64,000 nucleotides of DNA. Source: DASVBE01 sp963770375. GTDB taxonomy: Bacteria; Actinomycetota; Actinomycetes; Streptosporangiales; Streptosporangiaceae. Where the stretch lies: assembly GCA_963770375.1 (NCBI GenBank), contig CAVYPM010000027.1, positions 1 through 64,000 on the forward strand. The letters run 5' to 3'. Positions 53,336-62,403 of the stretch are shown here, in pieces. The notes under the pieces are model-generated. The model saw only the letters and a list, made by a program, of their open reading frames with translations, did no database searches and was not told the origin of the DNA. Every line of letters starts with the position of its first letter. The stretch's first letter is position 1. The position numbers and the translations under genes are program-made.

Positions 53336-54541
53336 ATGCGCATCCTTCTGGTGGGCGCCGGCGGGGTCGGGACGGCCTTCGCCCGGATCGCGGCCCGGCG
53401 CCCCTTCGCCGAGCTGGTGGTAGCGGACTACGACCTGGGCCGGGCCCAGCGGGCGGCCGGCCCGGACGGCACCGCGGTGCAGCTGGACGCGCGCGACGAG
53501 AAGCAGGTGGCCGCGCTGCTCGCCGAGCACTCCTGCGACGTGCTCATGAACGCCACCGACCCGCGGTTCGTCATGCCGCTGTTCCGGGCCGCGCTGGCGG
53601 CGCGCACTCATTACCTGGACATGGCCATGTCGCTGTCGAAGCCCGACGCCAGCGAGCCGTATTCCAGAACGGGCGTGAAACTTGGCGACCAGCAGTTCGA
53701 GCTGGCCCGCCCGTGGGAGGACAGCGGCCGGCTGGCCCTGGTCGGCATCGGGGTCGAGCCCGGCCTGTCCGACGTCTTCGCCCGGCACGCCGCGGACACC
53801 CTGTTCCGGGACATCGACGAGATCGGCGTGCGGGACGGCGCCAACCTGACCGTCCAGGGCTACGACTTCGCCCCCACCTTCTCTATCTGGACCACGATCG
53901 AGGAGTGCCTCAACCCGCCGGTGATCTGGGAGGCCGACCGGGGCTGGTACACCACCGAGCCGTTCAGCGAGCCGGAGACCTTCACCTTCCCGGCCGGGAT
54001 CGGCCCGGTGGAGTGCGTGAACGTGGAGCACGAGGAAGTGCTGCTGATCCCGCGCTGGGTGCAGGCCCGGCGGGTGACGTTCAAGTACGGGCTCGGCGCC
54101 GAGTTCATCGGCGTGCTGCGGACGCTGCACAAGCTGGGGCTTGACCGCACCGACCCGGTCCAGGCGGGCGGGGCAATGGTCAGCCCGCGCGACGTGGTCG
54201 CCGCGTGCCTCCCCGACCCGGCCACGCTGGGCGCCAGGATGACCGGCCTGACCTGCGCGGGCACGTGGGTCACGGGCACCGGCCCAGACGGCGCGCCGCG
54301 GGAGGTTTACCTGTACCACGTGGTGGATAACGCCTGGTCCATGGCTGAGTACGGGTCACAGGCGGTGGTCTGGCAGACCGCGGTCAACCCTGTCGTCGCC
54401 CTGGAACTGCTGGATTCCGGCGCGTGGGGCGGCCAGGGCGTGCTCGGCCCGGAGGCGCTTCCCCCGCAGCCGTTCCTTGACCTGCTCACCGAGTACGGAT
54501 CACCGTGGGCGTGCGAGGAGCGCGCGCCCACACGCACCTGA
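53336..54541 (+). CDS. Saccharopine dehydrogenase family protein
   Basis: A 401-residue NAD(P)-binding oxidoreductase. Rossmann start MRILLVGAGGVGTAFARIAA, DLGRAQRAAGPDGTAVQLDA, CDVLMNATDPRFVMPLFRAA, THYLDMAMSL, and mid-region VGIGVEPGLSDVFARHAADT. The C-terminal substrate domain has GWYTTEPFSEPETFTFPAGI and YLYHVVDNAWSMAEYGSQAV. ATG at 53336. The dehydrogenase gene follows 61 bases later. Family members act on lysine-derived or polyamine-derived amino acids such as carboxy-spermidine. The substrate here is unproven but the neighbours favour amino or polyamine catabolism. Confidence 0.9.
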   Translation: MRILLVGAGGVGTAFARIAARRPFAELVVADYDLGRAQRAAGPDGTAVQLDARDEKQVAALLAEHSCDVLMNATDPRFVMPLFRAALAARTHYLDMAMSLSKPDASEPYSRTGVKLGDQQFELARPWEDSGRLALVGIGVEPGLSDVFARHAADTLFRDIDEIGVRDGANLTVQGYDFAPTFSIWTTIEECLNPPVIWEADRGWYTTEPFSEPETFTFPAGIGPVECVNVEHEEVLLIPRWVQARRVTFKYGLGAEFIGVLRTLHKLGLDRTDPVQAGGAMVSPRDVVAACLPDPATLGARMTGLTCAGTWVTGTGPDGAPREVYLYHVVDNAWSMAEYGSQAVVWQTAVNPVVALELLDSGAWGGQGVLGPEALPPQPFLDLLTEYGSPWACEERAPTRT

Positions 54542-54602
54542 CGGCTGCAGACCAGACGGCTGCGGACAGGCGAGGCAAATTTTTCGGATTACGGAGGCCA
54601 CG

Positions 54603-56030
54603 GTGGCAGACGAGTTCCAGAACTTCATCGGCGGGCAGTGGACGGACACGTCCTACGATCGCCGGTCCGACCTGATCAACCCGGCCAACGGCGAGGTGTT
54701 CGGCACCGCCCCGGTCTCCAGTAAGACCGAGGTCGACGCGGCGGTCACGTCCGCGGCCGACGCCTTCCCGGCCTGGCGCGACGCCACGCCATCCGAGCGC
54801 AGCCTGGCCCTGCTGCGGATCGCCGACGCGATCGAGTCCCGTGCGGACGAGTTCGTCGCGGCCGAGTCCCGGAACACCGGCAAGCCCGTCGCGCTGACGC
54901 TGGCCGAGGAAATCCCGCCGATGGTGGACCAGATCCGGTTCTTCGCCGGCGCCGCGCGGATGCTGGAGGGCCGGTCCGCGGGCGAGTACATGTCCGGGTT
55001 CACCTCGTTCATCCGGCGCGAGCCGATCGGCGTCTGCGCCGCGGTGACCCCGTGGAACTACCCGATGATGATGGCGGTGTGGAAGTGGGCCCCGGCCCTG
55101 GCCGCGGGCAACACGATGGTGCTCAAGCCGTCCGACACCACCCCGGCCAGCACGCTGCTGATGGCCGAGGCGATGGCGGAGTTCCTGCCGCCGGGCGTGT
55201 TCAACGTGATCTGCGGCGACCGGGACACCGGCCGCGCCCTGGTCGAGCACCCGGTGCCGCAGATGATCTCGATCACCGGCAGCGTCCGGGCGGGCAAGGA
55301 GGTCGCCGCGGCGGCCGCGGCCAGCCTCAAGCGGGTGCACCTGGAACTGGGCGGCAAGGCGCCGGTCGTGGTGTTCGACGACGCCGACCCGGCCAAGGCC
55401 GCCGAGGGCATCGCCGGGGCCGGCTACTTCAACGCCGGGCAGGACTGCACCGCGGCGACCCGGGTGCTGGCCTCCGACCGGGTGCACGACGACTTCGTCG
55501 AGGCCCTGGCCGAGCAGGCCAAGGCGCAGCGGGTGGCCGGCCCGGACGACGGCGACGCCGACTTCGGCCCGCTCAACAACGCGACCCAGCTGGACCGGGT
55601 GTCCGGGTTCATCGGCCGGCTCCCGGACCACGCCCGGGTCGTGACCGGCGGCCACCGGGCCGGCTCGCGCGGGTACTTCTTCGAGGCCAGCGTGGTCGAC
55701 GGGCTCCAGCAGAGCGACGAGATCATCCAGAACGAGGTGTTCGGCCCGGTCATCACCGTGCAGCGGTTCAGCTCCGAGGAGGAGGCGCTGACCTGGGCCA
55801 ACGGCACGAACTACGGGCTGGCCTCGTCGGTCTGGACGACCGACCACGGCCGCGCGATGCGGATGGCCAGGGCGCTGGACTTCGGCTGCGTGTGGATCAA
55901 CACGCACATCCCGATCGTGGCCGAGATGCCGCACGGCGGCTTCAAGCAGTCCGGCTACGGCAAGGACCTGTCCATGTACGGGTTCGAGGACTACACCCGG
56001 GTCAAGCACGTGATGTCGTCGCTGGACTAG
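54603..56030 (+). CDS. Aldehyde dehydrogenase, gamma-aminobutyraldehyde type
   Basis: NAD(P)-dependent aldehyde dehydrogenase, 475 residues. Substrate and cofactor blocks: CAAVTPWNYPMMMAVWKWAP, AAGNTMVLKPSDTTPASTLL, SITGSVRAGKEVAAAAAASL, general-base Glu in LELGGKAPVVVFDDADP, nucleophile Cys in FNAGQDCTAATRVLASD, EIIQNEVFGPVITVQRFSSE and FGCVWINTHIPIVAEMPHGG. The NAGQDCTA cysteine context is characteristic of gamma-aminobutyraldehyde (PatD/YdcW) enzymes of putrescine breakdown. GTG at 54603 has GGAGG 5 bases upstream. It is probably co-transcribed with the preceding gene. Confidence 0.93.
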   Translation: MADEFQNFIGGQWTDTSYDRRSDLINPANGEVFGTAPVSSKTEVDAAVTSAADAFPAWRDATPSERSLALLRIADAIESRADEFVAAESRNTGKPVALTLAEEIPPMVDQIRFFAGAARMLEGRSAGEYMSGFTSFIRREPIGVCAAVTPWNYPMMMAVWKWAPALAAGNTMVLKPSDTTPASTLLMAEAMAEFLPPGVFNVICGDRDTGRALVEHPVPQMISITGSVRAGKEVAAAAAASLKRVHLELGGKAPVVVFDDADPAKAAEGIAGAGYFNAGQDCTAATRVLASDRVHDDFVEALAEQAKAQRVAGPDDGDADFGPLNNATQLDRVSGFIGRLPDHARVVTGGHRAGSRGYFFEASVVDGLQQSDEIIQNEVFGPVITVQRFSSEEEALTWANGTNYGLASSVWTTDHGRAMRMARALDFGCVWINTHIPIVAEMPHGGFKQSGYGKDLSMYGFEDYTRVKHVMSSLD

Positions 56031-56198
56031 ACCCCGAGCTGCGAGAATCCCGGCTCAGGCGCGCCGGCGCCGGCCGGGCGGGCCCGGCCGCACCGCGCGG
56101 CCTGGCACCCGCCCGGCCGGCGTTTTGTTGACGGTTCCTAGACCGGCTGATAACCCTGTAATCCGGACGGACCTGCCGGAAAGGGTGGTGCCGGGACG

Positions 56199-57422
56199 GT
56201 GCGGTTCCTGCGGCAGCCGGCGGTGGCGGCCCGAACCAGGGCCACAGCCGGCGCGGTGACCATGGCCGGTGCAGTGATCACGGCCGCGGTCCTGGCGTTC
56301 ACGGCGGTGGATACTACGGCCTGGTCCCCCGCGCTGACGGTCCCGGTGCTGGCCGGGGCCCAGACCGGGCCGGCCACGGCCGCGGTCCGGGTGGCCGGCC
56401 TCGCACTGGCCCGCGGCCGGGTGGTGACCCTGGCCGGGCAGCCGGTGGCCGGCGAGGAAGTCGAGCTGCTGACCTGGCCCGCCGCGGCCCTGGCGGACAG
56501 CCGGCGGCCGGCCCGGCAGCAGATCATCGCCACCGCGGTGACCGGCGCGGACGGCCGGTTCCGTCTCGCCCCGCGAAAGGCCGGCCCGCTGCTGGAGGCG
56601 GCCGCGGGCGGCCCGGTCAACCTGGAAGTGGTCTCCGTGGGCGGGGGCGGCGGCCTGGCCAGCTTCTCCTTCAGCCGGGTGGTGCGGACGGCCGGCGGCC
56701 GGCTCCGGGTGTCGCCGGACCGGCACCCGTTCCGGGCCGCCGCGCCGGCCTGGGCGCAGCTGCGGGTGCGCGCCGCGGCCCCGTGGCCCGCCGCGGCCAG
56801 CGCCTGCACGGTGCAGGTCACAGCGCGGTACGGGCCGCGGTGGACCACCGTCGGCCAGGCGTTCGCCAACGTCCGCGGGGCCCAGGTGCAGTTCAGCTAC
56901 GGCCGCGGCCAGCTCACCGAGCTGGGCGTGGCCAGCTCGGCGTACGGCCGCCGGGGCACGTACGTCCCGGCCGGCACGCTGACCGTGGCGGCCACCGCGG
57001 CGCAGCGGTTCCCGGCCCGCGCCGGGCCGGTCCGCGCGCTGTACCAGACCCGGTTCCGGTTCGCCCGGCTGGAGCAGACCTGCACGCCGCCGGAGGACGG
57101 GCTGGCGCCGGCGCACCGGTTCCTGGTCGCGGCGACCGGCTTCGCCGGCGGGGCCAGGATCGCGGCCACGCCCAAGCCGCCGCGCGCGCTGTTCTGCGTG
57201 CCGTTCTCCGCGGGGTCCGCGTACACGCTGTTCGGCACCACGGCGGTGACCTGGGGCGCCGGGGTGAGGATCCGGCCGGCCCGGGTCTCGCTCACCGCGC
57301 AGACCGGGTACGCGCACAGCGCGTCGGTGACGTTCCGGTTCAGCCGCGCCCTGCAGCTGTGCGGGACCGCCGGCCTGCCCGGCAGCCATCCCGGCGAGCT
57401 GGTCGCCCGGGCAGCCGGCTGA
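56199..57422 (+). CDS. Secreted protein of unknown function with Ig-like regions
   Basis: A 407-residue exported protein. GTG start then an Arg-rich N-terminus and hydrophobic segment (AVTMAGAVITAAVLAFTAVD), a signal peptide or anchor. The mature part starts with a carboxypeptidase-regulatory-like or Ig-like pattern (GRVVTLAGQPVAGEEVELLT, then VTGADGRFRLAPRKAGPL). It continues with beta-rich Ala/Arg/Val segments (TVQVTARYGPRWTTVGQAFA, TLTVAATAAQRFPARAGPVR). Cysteines are spread through the protein. It may be a cell-surface adhesin-like protein. No function is assigned. It sits between the dehydrogenase and PIG-L genes, both on the same strand. Confidence 0.7.
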   Translation: MRFLRQPAVAARTRATAGAVTMAGAVITAAVLAFTAVDTTAWSPALTVPVLAGAQTGPATAAVRVAGLALARGRVVTLAGQPVAGEEVELLTWPAAALADSRRPARQQIIATAVTGADGRFRLAPRKAGPLLEAAAGGPVNLEVVSVGGGGGLASFSFSRVVRTAGGRLRVSPDRHPFRAAAPAWAQLRVRAAAPWPAAASACTVQVTARYGPRWTTVGQAFANVRGAQVQFSYGRGQLTELGVASSAYGRRGTYVPAGTLTVAATAAQRFPARAGPVRALYQTRFRFARLEQTCTPPEDGLAPAHRFLVAATGFAGGARIAATPKPPRALFCVPFSAGSAYTLFGTTAVTWGAGVRIRPARVSLTAQTGYAHSASVTFRFSRALQLCGTAGLPGSHPGELVARAAG

Positions 57423-57467
57423 CCGGCCGGGCCCGGGCACCCCGCAGCCCGACCGTAAGATCGTGCT

Positions 57468-58187
57468 GTGCCTGACGAACCGCTGAATAGCCGCATCCTG
57501 GTCATCGCCGCGCATCCGGACGACGTCGACTTCGGGACCGCGGCCTCGATCGCGACCTGGACCGACGCCGGCCTCGAGGTGATCTACTGCATCGTCACCG
57601 ACGGCGACGCGGGCGGCAGCGACCGCAGCGTCAGCCGGGAGGACATGGCCGTGCTGCGGCGCGCCGAGCAGACCGCCGCCGCCAAGTGCGTCGGCGTCTC
57701 CGACCTGCGCTTCCTCGGGTATCCCGACGGCCGGGTGGAGGCCACGCTGGCCCTGCGCAAGGACCTGGCCCGGGTGATCAGGCAGGTCCAGCCCGGCCGT
57801 GTGGTCTGCCCCTCCCCGGAGCGGAACTACGCCCGCCCCGGCGCCAGCCACCCGGACCACCGGGCGGTCGGCTCGGCCGCCATGGACGCGGTCTACCCGG
57901 ACGCCCGCAACCCCTTCGCGTTCCCTGAGCTCCTCGACGACGAGCAGCTCGAGCCCTGGTCGGTGCCGCAGCTGTGGATCGCGGGCGGCCTGGAGCCGAA
58001 CGAGTTCATCGACGTCACCGAGGCCTTTCCGCGCAAGCTCGCCGCGCTGCGCGCGCACGTCAGCCAGACCGGCGACCGGGATGACCTGGAGGGCCTCCTG
58101 CGCGGCTGGATGAGCAGAACCGCGAAGGCGGCCGGTCTGCCCGACGGGCGGCTGGCCGAGGCGTTCCAGGCCATCACGGTCTTCTGA
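57468..58187 (+). CDS. PIG-L family zinc deacetylase
   Basis: A 239-residue LmbE/PIG-L hydrolase that removes acetyl or other N-acyl groups from amino sugars or their conjugates. Zinc ligands in VIAAHPDDVDFGTAASIATW (H-P-D-D) and the distal HPDHRAVGSAAMDAV, with the middle YCIVTDGDAGGSDRSVSRED and FLGYPDGRVEATLALRKDLA. Relatives in actinobacteria include the mycothiol enzymes MshB and Mca. This one is shorter than either, so another GlcNAc-type substrate is likely. GTG at 57468. A SRPBCC/alpha-CTD fusion gene follows after 133 bases. Confidence 0.93.
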   Translation: MPDEPLNSRILVIAAHPDDVDFGTAASIATWTDAGLEVIYCIVTDGDAGGSDRSVSREDMAVLRRAEQTAAAKCVGVSDLRFLGYPDGRVEATLALRKDLARVIRQVQPGRVVCPSPERNYARPGASHPDHRAVGSAAMDAVYPDARNPFAFPELLDDEQLEPWSVPQLWIAGGLEPNEFIDVTEAFPRKLAALRAHVSQTGDRDDLEGLLRGWMSRTAKAAGLPDGRLAEAFQAITVF

Positions 58188-58320
58188 GTAGACGCCTGCA
58201 CCCGGGGAAACTTGCCGGGGCCAGGACCAGCGTCACTAACATGGGGCCCGTCCCCCGTCCGGGTCGCCACCGTGGCACGGCCCGGGCACAAGGGACGCGG
58301 ACAGCGGCAGGAGCCTTGCA

Positions 58321-59380
58321 ATGATGGAACTAGAGCACACGTTCACCGTCCCGGTCCCGCCCGAGCGCGCCATGGATGTGCTGCTCGACGTGCAGCGGGT
58401 AGCCCCGTGCATGCCGGGCGCCTCCCTCGACTCGGTGGAGGGCGACGACATCAAGGGCCGGATCAAGGTCAAGGTCGGGCCGATCTCGATGACCTACGCG
58501 GGAACCGCGCGCTTCGGTGAGCGGGACACCGAGGCCGGCGTGATCGTGCTGGAGGCGTCGGGCAAGGAGACCCGGGGCGCGGGCACCGCGTCCGCCACCG
58601 TGCGGTCCCAGCTGCAGGGCGAGAACGGCCACACCAAGGTCGTGGTGCACACCTCGCTGAACGTGACCGGCCGCCCGGCCCAGTTCGGCCGCGGAGTGAT
58701 GGCCGAGGTCGGCGGCAAGCTGATCGGCATCTTCGCCGACAACCTGGCCGCCATGCTGGCCGCGGACAGCGACGCCGGCTCCGGCTCCCCCGCGGCGCCG
58801 TCCGCCGCCGTGGCGCCGGAAGAGCCCGCGCCCCCCGCCGCCGGCGAGCCGGAGACCGCGGTGCCCGGGCCGCCCAGCGACGCGCAGTCCCGGCCGATCG
58901 AGGACCTGAACCTGCCGGTGCGGTCCTACAACAGCCTGCGCCGGGAAGGCATCCACACGCTCGGCGACCTGGCCTTCCGCACCGAGGAGCAGCTGCTGGC
59001 GATCAGCAACATCGGCCCCGCCTCGGTTGAGGAGATCAAGCAGAAGCTGGCCGGGTATCACCTGTCGCTGGCCGGGTCCAGCATCGACGGCACCCCGCTG
59101 GCGGGCGGCACGGACGCACCCGGCGCCCCGCCCGCAGCCGCCGCGGCCGCGGCCGGCGGCGGGCCCGGGGACGACGGTCCCGGCCATGCCGATCCCGGCC
59201 GGCGTGAACGGCGGCCGGGCGGCGGCCCCACCCGCCCCCGCCCCGGCGGCCGAGGCTGACCTCAACCTGCTCAGGGTCGCCGGCCCGGCCGTGCTCAAGC
59301 GCGCCGCACCGGTCATCGTGGGCCTGACGGCCGCCGCGTTCGTCGCCTTCCGCCTCCGCGCCCGCCGCCGCCGCGGCTGA
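58321..59380 (+). CDS. CoxG-like SRPBCC protein fused to RNA polymerase alpha-CTD-like domain and TM tail (frameshifted)
   Basis: Residues 1-150 form a CoxG-type SRPBCC domain (LEHTFTVPVPPERAMDVLLD, PCMPGASLDSVEGDDIKGRI, GRPAQFGRGVMAEVGGKLIG). A Pro/Ala/Glu linker follows. Residues 191-250 match the C-terminal domain of RNA polymerase alpha: IEDLNLPVRSYNSLRREGIH, TLGDLAFRTEEQLLAISNIG and SVEEIKQKLAGYHLSL. R201 and N204 align with E. coli R265 and N268, G232 and S235 with G296 and S299; K298 is replaced by Ala. In one frame the ORF ends at 59259. A shift near 59155-59180 would instead add a C-terminal helix (APVIVGLTAAAFVAFRLRAR) ending at 59380, as in many CoxG proteins. AGGAG stands 7 bases before the ATG. 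The function of the fusion is unknown. Confidence 0.8.
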
Positions 59381-59424
59381 ACGTGGGCCCGGGCCGGTGA
59401 TCATGGCCGGGTTATCGTGAGGCT

Positions 59425-60717
59425 GTGACCAGCAATCCGGCCGACAGCGCCTATACAGACCGGGCCTGCACCGACCGGGCCTACGCCGAGCAGCAGGACG
59501 CCGCCGATCCGCTGGCCGGGTTCCGCGACCGGTTCGTCAGCAGCCCGGAGGCGCTGATCTACCTGGACGGGAACTCGCTCGGCCCGCTGGCCAAGGCCAC
59601 CCGCCAGCGGATCGCCGAGGTCGTCGACCATGAGTGGGGCGAGGGCCTGGTCCGGTCCTGGCACGACTGGGTGGAGCTGCCCACCGCGGCCGGCGACCTG
59701 CTCGGCCAGCACCTGGCCGGGGCCGCGCCCGGGCAGATCGCGGTGTGCGACTCGACCACGGTCAACCTGTACAAGCTGGCCCACGCCGCGCTCGACGCCC
59801 GGCCGGGCCGCGACGTGCTGATCACCGACGACGACAACTTCCCGACCGACAGGTACGTGCTGGCCGGGGTGGCCCGCGAGCGCGACGGCGAGCTGCGCCT
59901 CATTCACACCGACATCGACCAGGGCATCAGCACCGGCGAACTGGCCGGGGCGCTGGACGACCGGGTGGCGCTGGTCAGCCTGTCGCACGTGGCCTACCGC
60001 AGCGGCGCGCTGGCCGACATGGACGCGATCACCGCGCAGGTGCACGAGGCCGGCGCGCTGATGCTGTGGGACCTGTGCCACGCGATCGGCGCGGTGCCGG
60101 TCAGCCTGGACGCGGCGGGCGCCGACCTGGCCATCGGCTGCACCTACAAGTACCTCAACGCCGGCCCCGGCTCCCCCGCGTTCCTCTACGTCCGCCGGGA
60201 ACTCCAGGACCAGCTGCAGCAGCCGGTGTGGGGCTGGTTCGGGCAGGCCGACCAGTTCGCCATGGGCCCGGGGTACGAGCCCCAGCCTGGTATCGGCCAG
60301 TTCCTGACCGGCACCCCGCAGATCATCGGCACGGTCGCGGTGCAGGAGGGCACGAAGCTGCTCGCCGAGGCGGGCATGGACCGGCTGCGGGCCAAGAGCA
60401 CCGGGCTGACCAGCATGCTGATCGCACTGGCCGACGAGTGGCTGGCCCCGCTCGGGTTCACCGTGGCCACCCCGCGCGACCCGGGCCGCCGCGGCGCGCA
60501 CGTCAGCCTCGCGCACCCGGACGCCCAGCAGATCAGCCAGGCCCTGATCCGCGCCGGGGTGGTCGGCGACTACCGCACGCCGGGCCGGCTGCGGCTCGGC
60601 CCGGTACCGATCACGACGCGGTTCACCGAGGTCTGGGACGCGATGGCCATCCTGCGGCGCCTGACCTTGACTAAGGAGTACGCAGCCGTGGGCCTGGAGC
60701 ACACCCGCGTGACATGA
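59425..60717 (+). CDS. kynU: Kynureninase
   Basis: PLP enzyme cleaving kynurenine to anthranilate and alanine (tryptophan degradation). It has 430 residues. YLDGNSLGPLAKATRQRIAE, EWGEGLVRSWHDWVELPTAA, VCDSTTVNLYKLAHAALDAR, ITDDDNFPTDRYVLAGVARE, WDLCHAIGAVPVSLDAAGAD, PLP-lysine region GCTYKYLNAGPGSPAFLYVR, and WGWFGQADQFAMGPGYEPQP. The start is GTG at 59425. The N-terminus has a short tandem repeat (YTDRACTDRAYAEQ) before the conserved region. No tryptophan dioxygenase or kynurenine formamidase gene is in the window. It converges on guaA. Confidence 0.95.
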   Translation: MTSNPADSAYTDRACTDRAYAEQQDAADPLAGFRDRFVSSPEALIYLDGNSLGPLAKATRQRIAEVVDHEWGEGLVRSWHDWVELPTAAGDLLGQHLAGAAPGQIAVCDSTTVNLYKLAHAALDARPGRDVLITDDDNFPTDRYVLAGVARERDGELRLIHTDIDQGISTGELAGALDDRVALVSLSHVAYRSGALADMDAITAQVHEAGALMLWDLCHAIGAVPVSLDAAGADLAIGCTYKYLNAGPGSPAFLYVRRELQDQLQQPVWGWFGQADQFAMGPGYEPQPGIGQFLTGTPQIIGTVAVQEGTKLLAEAGMDRLRAKSTGLTSMLIALADEWLAPLGFTVATPRDPGRRGAHVSLAHPDAQQISQALIRAGVVGDYRTPGRLRLGPVPITTRFTEVWDAMAILRRLTLTKEYAAVGLEHTRVT

Positions 60718-60779
60718 GTCATCCGGGGCGCGGGGCGCTGGGCCGGCCGCGGCGCTGGCCGGCCGCAGTCCTGGGCCGG

Positions 60780-62367
60780 CTACTCCCACTCGATGGTGCC
60801 CGGCGGCTTGCTGGTGACGTCCAGCACGACCCGGTTGATCTCGGCCACCTCGTTGGTGATCCGGGTGGAGATGGCGGCCAGCACGTCGCCCGGCAGCCGG
60901 GCCCAGTCCGCGGTCATCGCGTCCTCGCTGGTCACCGGGCGGAGCACGACCGGGTAGCCGTAGCTGCGGCCGTCGCCCTGGACGCCGACCGAGCGCACCC
61001 CGGCGAGCAGCACCACCGGGCACTGCCAGATCTGCCGGTCAAGCCCGGCCCGGGACAGCTCGGCGCGGGCGATGGCGTCCGCCGCCCGGACGATCCGCAG
61101 GTGCTCGGCGGTCACCTCGCCGATGATCCGGACGGCCAGGCCCGGGCCGGGGAACGGCTGCCGCCAGACGATCTCCCCCGGCAGGCCGAGCTCGAGACCG
61201 GCCTGGCGGACCTCGTCCTTGAACAGCGCGCGCAGCGGCTCGACCAGCTCGAAGCCGAGGTCCGCGGGCAGCCCGCCGACGTTGTGGTGCGACTTGATGC
61301 TGGCCGTGCCGGTGCCGCCGCCGGACTCGACCACGTCGGGGTACAGCGTGCCCTGGACCAGGAAGCTGACGGTCTCGCCGTGGCTGCCCGCGGCCCTGGC
61401 GATGCCCTCGGCGGCCTGCTCGAACGCGCGGATGAACTCGCGGCCGATGATCTTCCGTTTCTGCTCCGGGTCGGTCACCCCGGCCAGCGCGGACAGGAAC
61501 TGGCCGGCCGCGTCGACCACGGTCAGGTCCACCCCGGTGGCCGCCACGAAGTCCTTCTCGACCTGCTCGGCCTCGCCCTGGCGGAGCAGGCCGTGGTCGA
61601 CGAACACGCAGGTCAGCCGGGACCCGATGGCCCGCTGGACGAGCGCCGCGGCGACCGCCGAGTCCACCCCGCCGGACAGCCCGCAGATCGCCCGGCCGGC
61701 CAGCCCGACTCTGTTCCCGGATCGCGCTGATCTGCTCGTCCACGATGCTGCCCACGGTCCAGGTGGCCGGGCAGCCCGCCGCGGCCAGGAACCGGCGCAG
61801 CACCTCGAGGCCCTGGTCGGTGTGCAGGACCTCGGGATGGAACTGAATCCCGTACAGGCCGCGGCCCGGGTCCTCGGCGGCGGCCACCGGGGTGGCCTCG
61901 CTCCGCGCGGTCACCGTGAAGCCGGGCGGCGCCGCGGTGCAGGTGTCGCCGTGCGACATCCACACCTGGCTGCGCTCCGGCCGCCCGGCCAGCAGCACGC
62001 CGCCCGCCGGGCCGTCATGAAGGTCCAGGCTGGTCGCGCCGTACTCGCCGGTGCCGGTGCGGGCCACCGTTCCGCCCAGCCCCTGGATCATGAGCTGGAA
62101 GCCGTAGCAGATGCCGAGGATGGGCACGCCGGACTCGAGCAGCCCGGCCGGGGCGGGCGGGGCGCCGGGCGCGTACACCGAGGCCGGCCCGCCGGACAGG
62201 ATGATCGCCGACGGCCTCCTGGCCAGCATCTCCGCGGCCGGCATGGTCGAGGGCACGATCTCGGAGTACACCTGGCACTCGCGCACCCGGCGGGCGATGA
62301 GCTGGGCGTACTGGGCCCCGAAGTCGACGACCAGGACCGCGCCTGGGGTGGGCTGGCCAGGCTGCAC
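60780..62367 (-). CDS. guaA: GMP synthase, glutamine-hydrolysing (frameshifted)
   Basis: Converts XMP to GMP with glutamine as ammonia donor. N-terminal class I amidotransferase: VLVVDFGAQYAQLIARRVRE, nucleophile Cys in GVPILGICYGFQLMIQGLGG, His/Glu in LYGIQFHPEVLHTDQGLEVL. A one-base shift near 61711 separates IREQ from VGLAGRAICGLSGGVDSAVA, the PP-loop of the ATP pyrophosphatase domain. The dimerisation domain follows (PFPGPGLAVRIIGEVTAEHL) to the conserved end KPPGTIEWE. An extra A in CAGAGTCGG would explain the shift. An essential gene in most bacteria, so probably an assembly error. Confidence 0.95.
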
Positions 62368-62403
62368 CGAGACCGCCTTCCGCTGGTGTCTGAGCAGCTC
62401 AGT

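Noticed and set aside
58321..59259. CoxG as part of a CO dehydrogenase operon
   Set aside because: No coxL, coxM, coxS or molybdopterin maturation genes are present on either side.
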